Of a stretch of 64,000 nucleotides of DNA, positions 1 to 11,734 are shown one piece after another. The translations under genes were made by a program, and so were the position numbers. Source of the stretch: Megaleporinus macrocephalus (lineage: Eukaryota; Chordata; Actinopteri; Characiformes; Anostomidae); contig CM038725.1 in the NCBI GenBank assembly GCA_021613375.1, forward strand, positions 11,550,589 through 11,614,588. Direction: 5' to 3'. The notes under the pieces are model-generated. The model had not been told where the DNA came from and did not search any database. It saw only the letters and a program-made list of their open reading frames with translations. Each line of letters begins with the position of its first letter. Within the stretch, counting starts at the first letter, position 1.

Positions 1-618
1 TCCGAGCTGAGAGTGGACAGCTGGCTGCTCTGGTCCTCTACTGGAGTCAAGTGCTGCTTCCATACATGGATATCCCCTTGCACACCACCATTACACTTCA
101 AGGGCAGTGGGCCCACTGGAGTTAAAGCCCTGACCCTAGCTAGGGCAGTTCACATGCTAGTCTGCAGCCAGAAGACTGTAAAACCTGAAATATTTGAAGT
201 GACCAGACAGGATCAGATAATTCACACAGGATTTACTGCATGTGACGTCTTCCCACTGTGGCTCAGAAGCAGGCTGCATTAGCCTCTATGGCTTCTGTGA
301 AAAGGGCTTATTTGTTGTGGTAGTGAAAATCTGGATGGCTGATAATCAAGCTATTCATTATTTACTAATCTGATGATGGCTGTCATTGTGGCTAAGTAAG
401 TCCATTAAGGTGAATTAGCAGCCAGCGTTGTTGGGAATGGACTGTGTTCAGTCTGCAGTGGTTAATTTGGGTTGGTGTAGATCCATAACTTTGCTCTGTT
501 GTTCAGGTTGGGGGAGGTTCAGACAGAGCTTTGTCTGTATTTGAGTTAATACAAAATTTCATTATAGTTTTAATGCTGTATGAGCGGCGATAGAAACCTC
601 AATAGAGAGCTGGTTATT

Positions 619-627
<9 letters not shown>
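1..627. other. Unassigned noncoding sequence
   Basis: No gene, repeat family or clear motif cluster is visible. The 89-codon open frame at 13-282 has no recognisable domain and is most likely chance. Confidence 0.5.

Positions 628-672
<45 letters not shown>
628..672. repeat. (CT)n microsatellite
   Basis: About 22 uninterrupted CT units, followed to about 720 by degenerate CT/CTTT sequence. It marks the left edge of a strongly pyrimidine-biased region. Confidence 0.95.
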
Positions 673-678
<6 letters not shown>

Positions 679-861
679 CTGTCTCTCATCCGCCCTTTCT
701 CTTTCTCTCTTTCACTCTCACAATCTTTCAATCTCCTGCTCTCTCTCTGACATATGCACTCGTGATGTAATTGATTTGCCCCTCTGAGCTGATAGAATTA
801 ACAGATAGAGCGCAGCGTCTGAGAGAGGGAGAGAGAGAGAGGAAGAGAGAACGCATCATAT

Positions 862-1712
862 TTGTTTTTACTCTTTATTCCCTCTTTCTCTTCACACTCT
901 CTCTTTTTCTCACTCTTTTTCTCTCCCCTCTTTTTATTTTTTCCTCTCCCCGATCATTCTCTCTCTCACACACACATACTCCCTCTCACTTTAACCCCTC
1001 AATCTCTTTCTTCTTCTCTCCCTATAGGTCTCCTTTCTCTCCTTCATTTCTTTTCTTTACATATTCTCTTTCCTTTCTCTCTCTCTGTCTCTATCTCTCT
1101 TTCTTTCTTTCTTTCTCATTTCTTTCTTTCCCCTTTTCATACTCTCTCTGCCCCTATTTCTTTTTTTCTCTCTCTCCCCCCTCCTCTCTTACTTCTTACT
1201 TTCTCTCTCATCCTCTCTAGCTCTTTATATTTCTTTCTTCTCTTTGTTCATATTCTTTCTCTCTCTTTCACACACACACACACACAGCGTCTCCTTCACC
1301 TCTCACTCTCTTTCTCTCTCCCCTTCTCTCCTTAGCTCCTTTTCTCTTTTTCTATTTCTTCCTTTTGCCATTTCATGCCCTCTTTCTCTTTCTCTTTCTC
1401 TCTGTTCCCCTCTTTTTCTCTTTCTCTTTATTTCATTCTCTCTAGCTCTTTCTATTTCTTGTCCTTGTTCATTTTCTTTCTCTCACAGACACACATTATC
1501 GTTCTCACTTCTCACTCTCTTTCCTTCCCCTTTTTTATATTCTCTCTCTCGATTCCTCGCTTTCTCATACTTCACATTTTCTCTTTCTCTATTCTTCTCT
1601 CCCTAGCTATTTTTCTTTTTCTATTTTTTTGTCTCTGTACATTCTCCCTCTCTTTCCTTCTTTCCCAAGCTCTTTTACTTGTTCTATTACTTTTTTCTCT
1701 GTTCCTCTGTTC

Positions 1713-1762
<50 letters not shown>
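862..1762. repeat. 900-bp polypyrimidine (CT-rich) tract
   Basis: The + strand is almost purely C and T, with short (CA)n islands near 966-977 and 1270-1286. It ends in a perfect (TC)n run at 1715-1762. Long open frames in it (rich in Ser, Leu and Phe on +, Arg and Glu on -) are composition artefacts. Such homopurine-homopyrimidine DNA can adopt triplex (H-DNA) structures; that is general knowledge, not something shown here. Confidence 0.9.
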
Positions 1763-1765
<3 letters not shown>

Positions 1766-2035
1766 GGTTGTTAGCTGAGGATCTGATGACTGATAAAGAC
1801 AAATTTTCCCGAGGCAGGAGGTACAGAGAGGAATCGCCGGCTGCTATCAAAACCCTGTCAATTAGCCTCATGCTAGCACGATAAAAGGCCCTTAATGGGT
1901 CCTTCATATCAGCACAGCGACTCGGACCTGTCGCACGAGCGGCAACGGGAACGGCCCCCCGACGCCACAATCTGATAACAAAGGTTCCACCTGTCTAATG
2001 ATACAGCACAGGACTCCCTTCACTACGTCTTATCT
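1763..2035. promoter_or_regulatory. Candidate conserved noncoding element
   Basis: The sequence changes abruptly from the CT tract to a balanced, repeat-free block. It contains CAATTAGCC, CTTAATGGG, CTGATAAC (GATA-like) and an E-box CACCTG at about 1988. No reading frame is convincing. It looks like an enhancer-type CNE, but cross-species conservation could not be tested. Confidence 0.4.
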
Positions 2036-2767
2036 TTCAGACACCCCCTAGTGACCCCTGTCCCCAACAACACACACTTATACACACACTTAGATTCTGT
2101 CTGATTCTGTATTATGTGTCATGTTTATTATTAATATTGTATTAGAACCTCATTACTCCTGCGTTTCATTACAGTAATATATCACAGCTCTTTAAAAAAA
2201 TCTTCATATCATCAAATATTTCACTTTTTAAGAGAACTAAAAAAATATACGATATTCGATACATTGACACTAAGACTGTAATCTAAGAATGTCCTCAAAA
2301 GTTAACCCAACGTTGGCATGTATATAAAAATATAATATACATATAAAAAAACAGATAGAGAACATGCCAATTAAACATTCTTCTGGTTTACATCTTGTAT
2401 TTCCATTGGCCCATGGATTCACAATATTTGGTTTACCAATCTGCTTTCTCATGATTTTTTTTAGCATTTTAAAGAAGACAAATGAAGACTATAATTATGG
2501 TGTTGCTCAAGTTACTAATGAGGCTGGAGTGAGTTGGTGATTGGTACACATATTTTAAAGGTACCATAGAACAGTAGACTGTGTTTACATTGGCATAGTT
2601 GAATAAAGAGAGTTGGAGCTGACATTCCATTAACCTTAAACACTGTTGTTCCTTCTTCAAATACAAATCCTACATTTATAAAAGAGGGTCAAACAGGCTG
2701 ATTCATATTGATATCATATTCTAAGTTAATTTTAAAATGTTTAAAATTACATATCAGTTCACTAACA
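2036..2767. other. AT-rich noncoding sequence
   Basis: Ordinary AT-rich DNA with no recognised element. Short open frames on the minus strand are chance. Confidence 0.5.
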
Positions 2768-2950
2768 TTGTTGCTGTCTCTACATCATTTGAACCTGACA
2801 GCCATTTATACAGTGTGAAATTTTCATGGTGATTGAAATAATGGAAATGGCCCAAAACAGCTTAAAATATTCTGGTTCCACAGAATTACATTGAAAGTAA
2901 AGAATTTTTTTTATCCCCTCTTGTAAAGTTGTTGTTTTGGAGACACTCTC
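2768..2950 (-). mobile_element. MITE copy, TCGCTGTCC family (degenerate)
   Basis: The interior matches the other copies of this family in the window: a CATCATTTGAAC-type segment near the left end, then a CATTGAAAGTAAAGAAT segment and TGTAAAGTT near the right. The terminal inverted repeats (TIRs) are eroded (TTGCTGTCT on the left, TTTTGGAGAC on the right). Strand is given relative to the 13905-14148 copy. Confidence 0.6.
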
Positions 2951-4074
2951 TCTTTGGACATTTAGACCCCAAAAATTAACATGCGGCCCCAGATTTTGCC
3001 TCAATAAAGTTAGTGTACTATGTAAAGGAACCTACCATCCATGGCTGATGTTTAACATAAGTTGGCTTCTACAGCTTCTAAGTTGGCTTCTACAACTTCT
3101 ACAGCCACCAGAACATAACTGCAGCACCACTTAATGTGGAATGGAATATTTACAAAAACAAGCTAGTGTATAGGAACCTTCAAAAGCATGTAGCTAATAT
3201 AGGTAATGTTAGCTACTAGGCACCAGCATTGCTAACTAAACAATATGACGACATAGGTTCATTTAATTTTCCTCTCTGTATCTATTTCAACATTGTTCTT
3301 CTCTGTGATCATCACTGTGTCTCACTGCAAACCAGCCAATCAGAGCAGAGCTCATCAAATTATGTATGAGCTCACCAATGAAAGGACCCAGTTCATTCTA
3401 GGACCAAATCATAGGGTGTAAATGGGAGTGTAAAATCACACTTGGGAATTTTTCACCCCAACCAAAGTTGCATACCATCTATATAGACATCACAAAACCA
3501 TTTGAAATGCTGAATAAATGCATTTTATGACACTTTGAATGATTCCATTGGCAGCAGTAGGAACACAGTGAAGTCTGAAGTACAGCATCCATACAGTGGG
3601 GTATCATATTAATTTTTCAGAACTCTGTTGAAGAGATGCACCGCTCTCCCATATGTCTTGAGGGAGGAGGTTGAAACTATGTGGCTATTGATGTCTAAGC
3701 CCATGTGGTGAGATGAATATAATATGTATCTAACAAATTAGTGCGATGGGAACCGCCGTAGCCTAAGAAGCACATAATCACACAATACGTTCTCAGACAT
3801 TTTTTTGAAAAGAGCTTCTTTTTAACATACACTTAAGAAACACTGCGAGTTGGTTGATGTCTTTAAGGGATTTCATTGGTTTACATAGTCGTCGATGCAT
3901 TATATGCTCTTGCTAATGTATTTCCAAGAAAGGAAAAAATTTTTTAGTAATTTAGGGATAAGAGCATAAAAGCTTCCCCAGCAACATTTGTTAACATCAC
4001 ACTTGTCAAACTCACTTACTCTTTCCAATTAAGCTCCAGCACTGGTTACTTAAGAATTAACATCAACTATGTTT
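2951..4074. other. Unassigned noncoding sequence
   Basis: No gene seen. A 24-bp imperfect tandem duplication (AGTTGGCTTCTACA...) lies at 3060-3107, and a fragment resembling the 82-bp foldback element at 10098-10178 lies near 3113-3145. Confidence 0.5.
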
Positions 4075-4580
4075 TTTTTTCCCTCTTCCCACCTCTGCAC
4101 CATAGAGACAGATAAACACCTTCCACCCACTCTTTTTGTTCCCACTTTGCAGCAATTATTAGGAGCTAATAGATTTGCAATGTTGCAATATACTGATCCA
4201 ATTACAGGATCTACATTAGCAATTAACTTCCAGCTAAAAATAACAATAATGCCAATTACATGCATACATAATCATATAATCAGCATATTCTGTCACTACA
4301 CAATTATTATGATTACCCCTCGGTATACGGAATGCTTCGCCAGAGGGATATGTACACAAAGCCATTCTCATTTTCCTTCTCTCTTATAAATTACCAATTT
4401 CATTTCCCGCAAAGAGCGCAGAAAATGAAAAAGCAGCCCGCAGAAATACCCTCTAAAATGGTCATTTGTTAGTGTTAAAGTGGCGACTAATGGAATAGGA
4501 CTTTTTAGCATATAAAAAGGCATTAGGATGGCGGACGGCAGCTTAGCCAAACAGCCAAACCGCAACAGGTGACAACAACA
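4075..4580. promoter_or_regulatory. Strong candidate CNE / enhancer
   Basis: About 500 bp of repeat-free sequence dense in homeodomain-type cores. Examples are CAATTATTAGGAGCTAATAG near 4153, GCAATTAACTT near 4218, GCCAATTACATGC near 4251 and CACAATTATTATGATTACC near 4298. Octamer-like ATGCATAC and an E-box (CAGGTG, about 4566) are also present. Open frames on both strands are short and domain-free. The texture is that of a deeply conserved developmental enhancer; conservation itself is inferred. Confidence 0.5.
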
Positions 4581-4611
4581 ACGACTGCCTATATAGAAAG
4601 ATATTTATATA

Positions 4612-4615
4612 TGTG

Positions 4616-4685
<70 letters not shown>
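4612..4685. repeat. (TA)n microsatellite
   Basis: Near-perfect alternating TA, about 31 units in the core 4623-4685, directly after the CNE above. Confidence 0.97.
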
Positions 4686-4688
<3 letters not shown>

Positions 4689-4949
4689 CAATGATCCAAA
4701 ACAATATGACTCCTTATATACAGTTGGTTCTCCACATGCTAAGGCAGAGACTTTACAGGACCACTGAAGGTACCCTGTTGTATTGACAAGCAACATAATT
4801 CACTTCATCTCTGAGTAGTCTTAATGGTTTGGTTTATGGATGTATGCACAACTAACTATAAACATTTCTTTTGCTGTTAAATTCAGTTTAAAGTGAAAAT
4901 TTTTTGGGGAAAAAAATTATTTATATTATTTAGCCAACCCCGATTTGTC

Positions 4950-4950
<1 letters not shown>

Positions 4951-5009
<59 letters not shown>
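4951..5009. repeat. (AAT)n microsatellite
   Basis: Perfect AAT trinucleotide array of about 19 units. Confidence 0.97.
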
Positions 5010-5880
5010 GGTCACTTTACAGAAGAGAGGGAGAGAGAAGGAAACAAAGGATGTAAATATACGCTATTATGTAATTACATAAATGCATTTAAATAACCCA
5101 GAAAAATGAGGTCAGTTTATATTACACACTAAAACACATACACTACTGGTGACATAAATACAAATAGTACAGTATATAAATAGACATGTGTGTTTAGTTT
5201 TCATTCTTGTAATTATACACATGTATCCTACAGTATTTTCATGTAATCATATTTGTAACTATACATGTAACACAGTGAACTGCTGACTGCTGTAAACATC
5301 AGCTTTCCTCAAATATAGCCAGATCTAAATTGGTAATAACCAAAGCTCTGTATTTAAACTTGTGTGTAATGTGATGGTATTTAAACAGCAAGAGCAGAAG
5401 TCCATGTAGGTGAATGTTAGTAGCTTAAAGATCCCAAAGTTCCTTTGTACTTGGTTAGTACAGCCAACCAAATTACAGATTCGTATCCAAGACATAATTA
5501 TGTATCCAAGACATAGTATAATTCCACACAACACATATTTCAGTGAATTCTATGAATGTTATGTGTAAAGATATGTAGACGTGATCTGCTGTCCATCGAA
5601 TTAACATATGGAATTACATAGGATATTAAATAATAGGTTGTTATAATATGATGCTGCAACTACAAAGATAAGCTTACATGAGCTGATACATAAGTATTTA
5701 CAGAAGCTGTATGTACTAAAGCAATGCATCTGTAACCTTCAGCACATCCCTGATATCTACATTGTTGTTGCACATATTGATAAAGTCTAACTACAAGGTT
5801 ATTAGAAGCATTTAATACAAACTGGAGCCCAAACTGACCCCTGACTATAAAGGGTTAAAAACATTTTGAAAAGCTGAAGT
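5010..5880. other. AT-rich noncoding sequence
   Basis: No recognised gene or element. A short tandem duplication (TATCCAAGACATA) occurs at about 5486-5517. Confidence 0.5.
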
Positions 5881-6420
5881 TTTGACAGACGTCGTATATG
5901 TGGCCTATACTTCTGGAGCTACATGAAGATCATGTGAGTGAAAAACCGCAGCCTTATTGCCGTTTGGAGGAGCCGCCGGGTTTTTATGTGCTCCTCAGGA
6001 GAGCAGTGTGACATTTCACTTCGGGTCCAGCATGTTGGGAGGTTTCTGGAGCACAGGGCTGGCACAATGGTCCAGGCTTCTTCCACTGGCAGGGGCCAGA
6101 GAGTGGCCTGCGTTGGTGGTCTGGGGCTGGGAGCGGACGGATGGAGGGAATGAGTATTCCGTATGTTGGGCTGCTGGGTGGATTTTGGACTGTCCCGTAG
6201 CTGCACGGACACTCAGTAGTCTGCGTGCAGCTTGTGAGCTTTCTGATTTATTTATTGAGGCTGCTTTGTTATGTCTGAAGCGCAGTTGACCAGGGCGTAC
6301 GGTACGTGTGTATGTTAAATGGAGTATGGCGATGAGGTGAGGTTTCCGTCAAACTTCAGTAACTGGCTGTAAAGAAGATCGGAAACGCTAGTGCCTAGCT
6401 CAAACACACAACCTCCGGTG
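5881..6420. other. GC-richer island of unknown nature
   Basis: Composition rises clearly above the flanks between about 5940 and 6300. Overlapping open frames of 71-110 codons exist on both strands, but none shows a domain, codon bias or splice signals I can defend. It could be an old transposon fragment, a decayed exon or a weak CNE. Confidence 0.3.
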
Positions 6421-7301
6421 CTGTTGTTTATATGTTTGCACAGTCCATTAGCTATTCATTATACCATACGTATAATTTGTGCTTAGAAAACCTTATAAAG
6501 TTATAGCTTCTAGGAACATTTTTGTCAGAAACCAGGAGGTAAAAGAATGATTTTTATGCTTTAGAAACGTCTGGGATATTTTTCCAACTTCTCAAACAAA
6601 GACACTTTTACCTTTTAGTTTCCTTTAGGTAGAGACTGATAAAATCATTGGATTTACTCAAACTGAACCATTATACCCAATTATCTGATAATGTACAATC
6701 CAAATTCCCCAGTATTAGTCAATCATAGCATGTGAAACAATTGCTACAAAGCCAGTGGTGTGCCAAACTTCAGGTAATGCCAGGAAAAAAATGTGGTTAG
6801 TAAGTAATTGGATGGTTATGCCATAATTGTTGTTTCGGCTCTACACTTTAGCGCACTGGATTTGAAATAAAACAATGGCTGGGCTCCTGAGAGGTGCAAC
6901 CTGCTTAAACGTTGGCCCTGCAGCCTGGAGTGCATAACTTGATTGGACTCACTTTTTTGCCATCTCTCAATGTGAACTAATGCAATCATCTATTAGCTAG
7001 CAAAACAGAATTTCCAGCTAGTGTTCTCCTCCAAGTGTGTTGAGCTGCTCATTGATGTTGCATGAGGGGGGTGGCTGGCTTCAAGGATGCGTTGGCCATC
7101 ATTCTCCCAGCTTGGTAGCCTTGTGTGTGGAATAGGCAATGACACTTTGAGTTTGAAAACAAGTGCATGTAATGGTAAAATGCATAGCATTTTAGCTTTA
7201 ATTCTAAGACATGGACTGTGTGTGCAACAAGATATGTGCCTTCATTTAACCATAAATGACTTTAAAACAATTAGACTGTGGGTCGTTGCATTATTAGCTT
7301 G
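6421..7301. other. Unassigned noncoding sequence
   Basis: Nothing recognisable apart from ordinary unique-looking DNA. Confidence 0.5.
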
Positions 7302-7309
7302 TTCAAAAG

Positions 7310-8036
7310 CAAAGGTGTCAAAAGTATTCCTATTCATCACTCAGGTAGAAGTATAGATACTAGGATTTAAAAATACTTCTGTAGAAGTTAAAGTATCAAC
7401 TCAAACTTTTTACTCCAGTAAAAGTGTAAAAATACTGCTTTTAAAACTAAAAGTAAAAGTAATGTAAGGGGAAAAAATGCCATTAAGAACAAAAGCTTAG
7501 GCCACACCACAGGGGTCTATAGTGCACTAGCCCACCTCCTCAAAAAACCCATACCTCTAAAAGCCATAATGACTATAATGCTATATTAAAATGTTAATGT
7601 TGATAAATTTGGGATGCGCTAGGCTTCCTGTTTCAGCCGCATATATGCCCATTGAAAATGATTGTATTTTAGTACAATGTAAATATATTAAAGAAGCATA
7701 TCTGTGTACTACTGAGCATTAACATGTGTTTCATGGAGCAGAAGATATGATGACTAGTTACCTACAAGTATTGTAATGGTGTAGAAAGTGCAGATAATAG
7801 AGTGTAAATGTAAGGAGTAGAAAGTACAGATAATGGAGTGTAAATGTAAGGAGTAGAAAGTACAGATAATGGAGTGTAAATGTAAGGATTAGAAAGTACT
7901 GATAATGGAGTGTAAATGTAAGGAGTAGAAGTAAAAAGTCAGCTGAATAATAATTACTTCAGTAAAGTATAAATAACCACAATTTCTACTTAAGAAAGGT
8001 AACAAAGTATTTGTACTTTGTTACTTGACACCTCTG
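7310..8036 (+). mobile_element. Tol2-like non-autonomous hAT element
   Basis: A 727-bp element with ends CAAAGGTGTCAA on the left and TTGACACCTCTG on the right. These pair as inverted repeats of the CAGAGGTGTAAAAAGTACTC type known from Tol2. A perfect 8-bp target-site duplication TTCAAAAG flanks it (7302-7309 and 8037-8044), which is the hAT hallmark. The ends are full of AAGTA/TACTT subterminal motifs. It encodes no transposase and must have been moved in trans. A second, inverted copy lies at 41408-42108. Confidence 0.88.
7781..7930. repeat. 36-bp minisatellite inside the hAT element
   Basis: About four tandem units with AGTGTAAATG recurring at 7801, 7837, 7873 and 7909, an exact 36-bp period. 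The sister element near 41505-41560 carries only about 1.5 units, so the array expanded or contracted after the family spread. Confidence 0.88.
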
Positions 8037-8318
8037 TTCAAAAGCAAGTTAGCACAAGATCTAGAATTGATGTGATTCTAAAGCTTTCTGTTGTGGGGAC
8101 ATGGGCTTTTTAATATGAGAACCAACAAAGTGTCAGCAATGCAAACCTTCCATAGACTTGGGGGATGGGGTGTTATCAAAGACCACGTTACACCTTGTCA
8201 CTTCATGTGACTAGTATCTGCATTGTATTCCGATAAGATTGTAGCCACATGCATTTACACTTGGTATTTCAAACAGTCTCCAGTTAATCTGACTTAAATC
8301 TTATGTGGGACAGAATAT

Positions 8319-8547
8319 TGTCACTGTCCAAAGAAAAACATGTACCTCCAAAAAAATAACTCAACAGAACAAAACACAAACATTCTTAACCTTGAATGTA
8401 AGTTATGGTTTTACTCCAATAGAATTTTGGTGCAGTTCGATTGGTACAAACCTTTACAGGATATAAAGTCCAGCTGCTAAGTTTAAATAATCAATCAACA
8501 AAATCAACAAAAATTGGAGATGCCTGTTATTTCTTTGGACAGTGATG
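8319..8547 (+). mobile_element. MITE, TCGCTGTCC family
   Basis: A 229-bp element bounded by TGTCACTGTCCAAAGAAAAA and TTTCTTTGGACAGTGATGCA, which form an inverted repeat. The interior is shared with the copies at 13905 and 61162. It is noncoding and non-autonomous. The superfamily is unproven; TA flanks at the 61-kb copy suggest Tc1/mariner. Confidence 0.82.
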
Positions 8548-9110
8548 CAATTATGCTTGTTACATAGTAGCCCATTACCAATTGTTCATCCAATCCAAGC
8601 CTAGTTTGTTTGGCACAGCAGTGTCTGTCCATATTGATATTAAGCATTTCATTTCATCCAGTCATTCATGAGTGTCTCTTTCTTATAAACACAGATCACA
8701 TACACAGTGCTGTACTGCATGGGTAGAGTTTCAATTGTACTAGTAGATGTTTTGATTGTTCTATGTGTCTTGAGGAGACAGATGTGTTTACACTGCTATA
8801 ACATGTGGCTCAAGTGCATCTTAGACCATCTCCTGAGTGATGGGATCTGTATCTGTTTTAAATGGGTGTCGAGGGTTGCATTTACAGTTTTATATACATG
8901 CATGTTTATGTGGCTTGGTCTTATCCAGATATAATCCTGATATTCAAGACGCCTATAGTAACCAGGGGTAAACAGGGTCAACTATTAATAAGGGCAGGAC
9001 ATCCTGGCGAACCTAGCAGTAGCAAACAACCTGGCAGAGCACGGAGGAGCACAGTAGTGCACGGCTGAGGAATATATTACTCCCTGCCACAGGCAATGTA
9101 ACCAATGAAA
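8548..9110. other. Unassigned noncoding sequence
   Basis: No element recognised. Open frames of 61-75 codons overlap on both strands without domain signals. Confidence 0.5.
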
Positions 9111-9460
9111 CTTTTTAAAACATAGATTTTTCAAGATTTATTTCATTGCGTCTCATTCCTCATTTTTCTTCTCCACTTATATTCAGGTTTCTCTCTTTTT
9201 TTCCGTTTAATATGCTCGACTCAAATGACCTGTGTGACAATTACTGTCTTATGAAAAGTCTTACGAAGCAAAAAACCAGACAGAGCAGCAGCAACCGCTG
9301 CCAGCTTAGAAAACACAGCCTAAAATACCGGACTAACAACAAGCTTACAGAACTCGTATTCCTCGGCCCAGTTCATACTCATTTTCTTTTTGAACGAGGG
9401 CCCTTGTGTGGCTGCTTAAACGGCCTGGGGAATCTGTCACGGTCCTGCACAGGGGAGGGC
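9111..9460. promoter_or_regulatory. Weak candidate CNE
   Basis: A repeat-free, balanced-composition block between AT-rich flanks, most distinctive from about 9220 to 9450. No convincing reading frame. It is called only on texture. Confidence 0.25.
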
Positions 9461-10097
9461 AATATGTCAGAAAATATAATATTAAAATTATTGTACAATA
9501 CATGACACACATCATGACATTCTTGAGCTCACAGTGGAGCAGTTGTTATGTCATATTTATTTATTTATTTTTAAATGCATACAGATTTCTATTGATTTAT
9601 TCAAAGGGGTGCTTTAGTGTTTTGGTTGTGTCATACAATATTCTGTAACACTGCTTGGTGCCTCTAATTCTCATCAGTCTCATGGAATTCACAGGGTTTT
9701 CACAGGGCAGTTCTGTTAACCATTGGACATCCCTTTAATGCTCAAGCAAGCCTGACTGCTAGTTATGGGCTCGCATTAAGTGGAGCTGTTGAGTGTTCTC
9801 AGTTTACAAGACATTTTCATGGTAAAGTAGCAACTTGAATTTGGTGGCACCAGTTAGAGGACACAAGAAGAAGAATCTGGCTTGAAATGTCATGTTGTTT
9901 TGCATATTTATCAATAGCTCTATGCATTTAATCCCAGGAAGGGTAAGTTGACAGCTTTCCAGTACAACTGCACCAGGCTACCAGGCTACGGTATTTGCCA
10001 CATTCTAGTTTAAATGTTCCAATCCACCTTAAATGGTGTTATATGTAGGCACTGGCCTTCAGCTTTTTATTCACCAACTTCTTGTGTGAATCTTCCC
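9461..10097. other. Unassigned noncoding sequence
   Basis: Ordinary sequence. One stray half of the foldback element (CCACCTTAAATGG) lies at 10024-10036. Confidence 0.45.
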
Positions 10098-10178
10098 GTT
10101 CCACCTTAAATGGTTTAGCAGTTATTATAACACCTTAGGCTTCAGAATGTAACTGTAGCATCATTTAAGGTGGAGTAG
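10098..10178. mobile_element. 82-bp foldback (MITE-like) element
   Basis: CCACCTTAAATGG at 10101-10113 pairs with CATTTAAGGTGG at 10162-10173 as part of an inverted repeat of about 27 bp around a short loop. Related halves occur near 3113 and 25168, so it is a dispersed family and not a chance hairpin. Confidence 0.5.
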
Positions 10179-10384
10179 AAAAGATTGAAGCGGACAAATG
10201 TCCTTATTGGGCAACGGATAATAATAGCAGCATGATAGGATAATTAGGATGTTTTGATAGTCTTTAGCACATACACGCTAGAAAAGGCTGGGAAAAAAAT
10301 TGACGAAGCCATATAAAATTTAAACAGAGTAAGACTTTCAGAGTTTAGAACCTTCCGCTATTTGGTTTTGCACACAGAGGAATT

Positions 10385-10617
10385 TGACCTATGCATTTAA
10401 CCCGTCCATGCAGTGAAACGCCCACATATACACACACACACTAGGGGGCAGTCAGCACAATTGCCTGGAGCTGTGGGCAGCCCTTTCCACAGTGCCCAAG
10501 GGTGCTGTTGGGGGATAAGTACCTTGCTTAAGGGCATCTCAGTCATGTTCTGGGCCAAACTTGCGACCTTCTGGTCACAAGGCCGTTTCCCTAGCCTGGA
10601 GCCCATGACCGCCCCAG
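10385..10617. repeat. Teleost interspersed repeat (class uncertain)
   Basis: It runs from ACCTATGCATTTAACCC to ACCGCCCCAGAC and includes TAGGGGGCAGT, CTGTGGGCAGCCCTTTCCAC and GACCTTCTGGTCACAAGG. I recognise this as a common fish repeat. Its formal classification (SINE-like or DNA transposon derived) cannot be settled here. Confidence 0.6.
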
Positions 10618-11224
10618 ACACTGAGGCAACGCCAGGAAAGCCGGTGACCAGGGGATGGTATTATATTACAGCATTAGGAGGCAGAAATCATATATTTCAT
10701 AGAAAATGACAACTAAACCACTTGGTATCATTTTTTTCCAGTGTCATTTTTTAGGAGACATTTTTAAGACCCCCAAAATTCAGTTGCATTTTCTGCTTCT
10801 CGTGATCCAAATCCTCCCAGACACATACAGGGATGTTGTATATACTGTCAATGTGGCTGAGTGCAAGTGCAAGTTTTCATTTACATTAGATTTGACAGAG
10901 TCTGCGAACAGTGTAGCTGAAATGTTCTGATATAACACCAGGAAAGGGGCAATGACAAGGGTAAAACACAACGAAACACAAAGAAAGAAGAACCTACATC
11001 TAGGCAAAACTAACCTAGAAACACACAAATTGGTTATATAGGCGATGCAAACCAAGAGACTGAGCAACCACAGAGGTAAAAAAGAAACCTCAGAGGGAAA
11101 AAGAAACACTTGGATCTATTGGGAGGGCGGAGCTACAGACAACACAAAGGTTCTACAGATGACAAAGAGGCAGGACGAGAGGAGACAGAGATCAAAACAA
11201 GAGGAAGACAGATGTTAAAGATGT
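10618..11224. other. Unassigned noncoding sequence
   Basis: No recognised feature. The stretch 10940-11215 is purine-biased. Confidence 0.5.
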
Positions 11225-11470
11225 TGAGAACCTCTGAGTAGCATCTTAGGATTTTTGAATTTCTTCTTCTCTGCTTCATAGTGCTGAGTTGTCTTCTCAC
11301 AGAGGAAGGATGGACAGAATAACTTGTGGATTGTTTCAGATTTTAAGAAGATTTTTTACCTTCAATGACAAAAACTAATGTTTATCTAAAAGTGACAGTG
11401 TTTTGGAGGTCTACCATGTCTCGCATGGTCAGGAGTCTAATTTTCTTTGCGTCTTTTAATCATTCAATCA
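11225..11470. mobile_element. Relic of Tc1-type element (interior only)
   Basis: The segment from CACAGAGGAAGGATGG through ATAACTTGTGGATTGTTTCAG to TTTGGAGGTCTACCATG matches the interior of the better-preserved element at 31741-32806 (its part 32490-32640). No terminal repeats remain. Confidence 0.55.
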
Positions 11471-11734
11471 CTCTAGTTTTGAAAAGTCCTATTTTTCTTT
11501 ATTCCTTTCTAACGCACATAAATTATCCTAATAATCTCTTCTGAAACATTCTATCAACAGTAATGTCCATTCTAAATGAATGTTTAACATTGGCATAGAA
11601 CTGTAATTGGACATGGAAAACATGGGGAGGTGAATATTAAAGCCTGATTGGTCACTGTACAATGGAAGCCTGGGTGTGCTTCCCCAGTCAGAGAGAGTGC
11701 TCGAGCAAGACGACTACTGTTGTTCTGTCTGTGC

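Noticed and set aside
771..1970. Overlapping frames of 120-169 codons
   Set aside because: They follow the CT-rich tract; residues are only Ser, Leu, Phe and Pro (or Arg and Glu), a composition effect.
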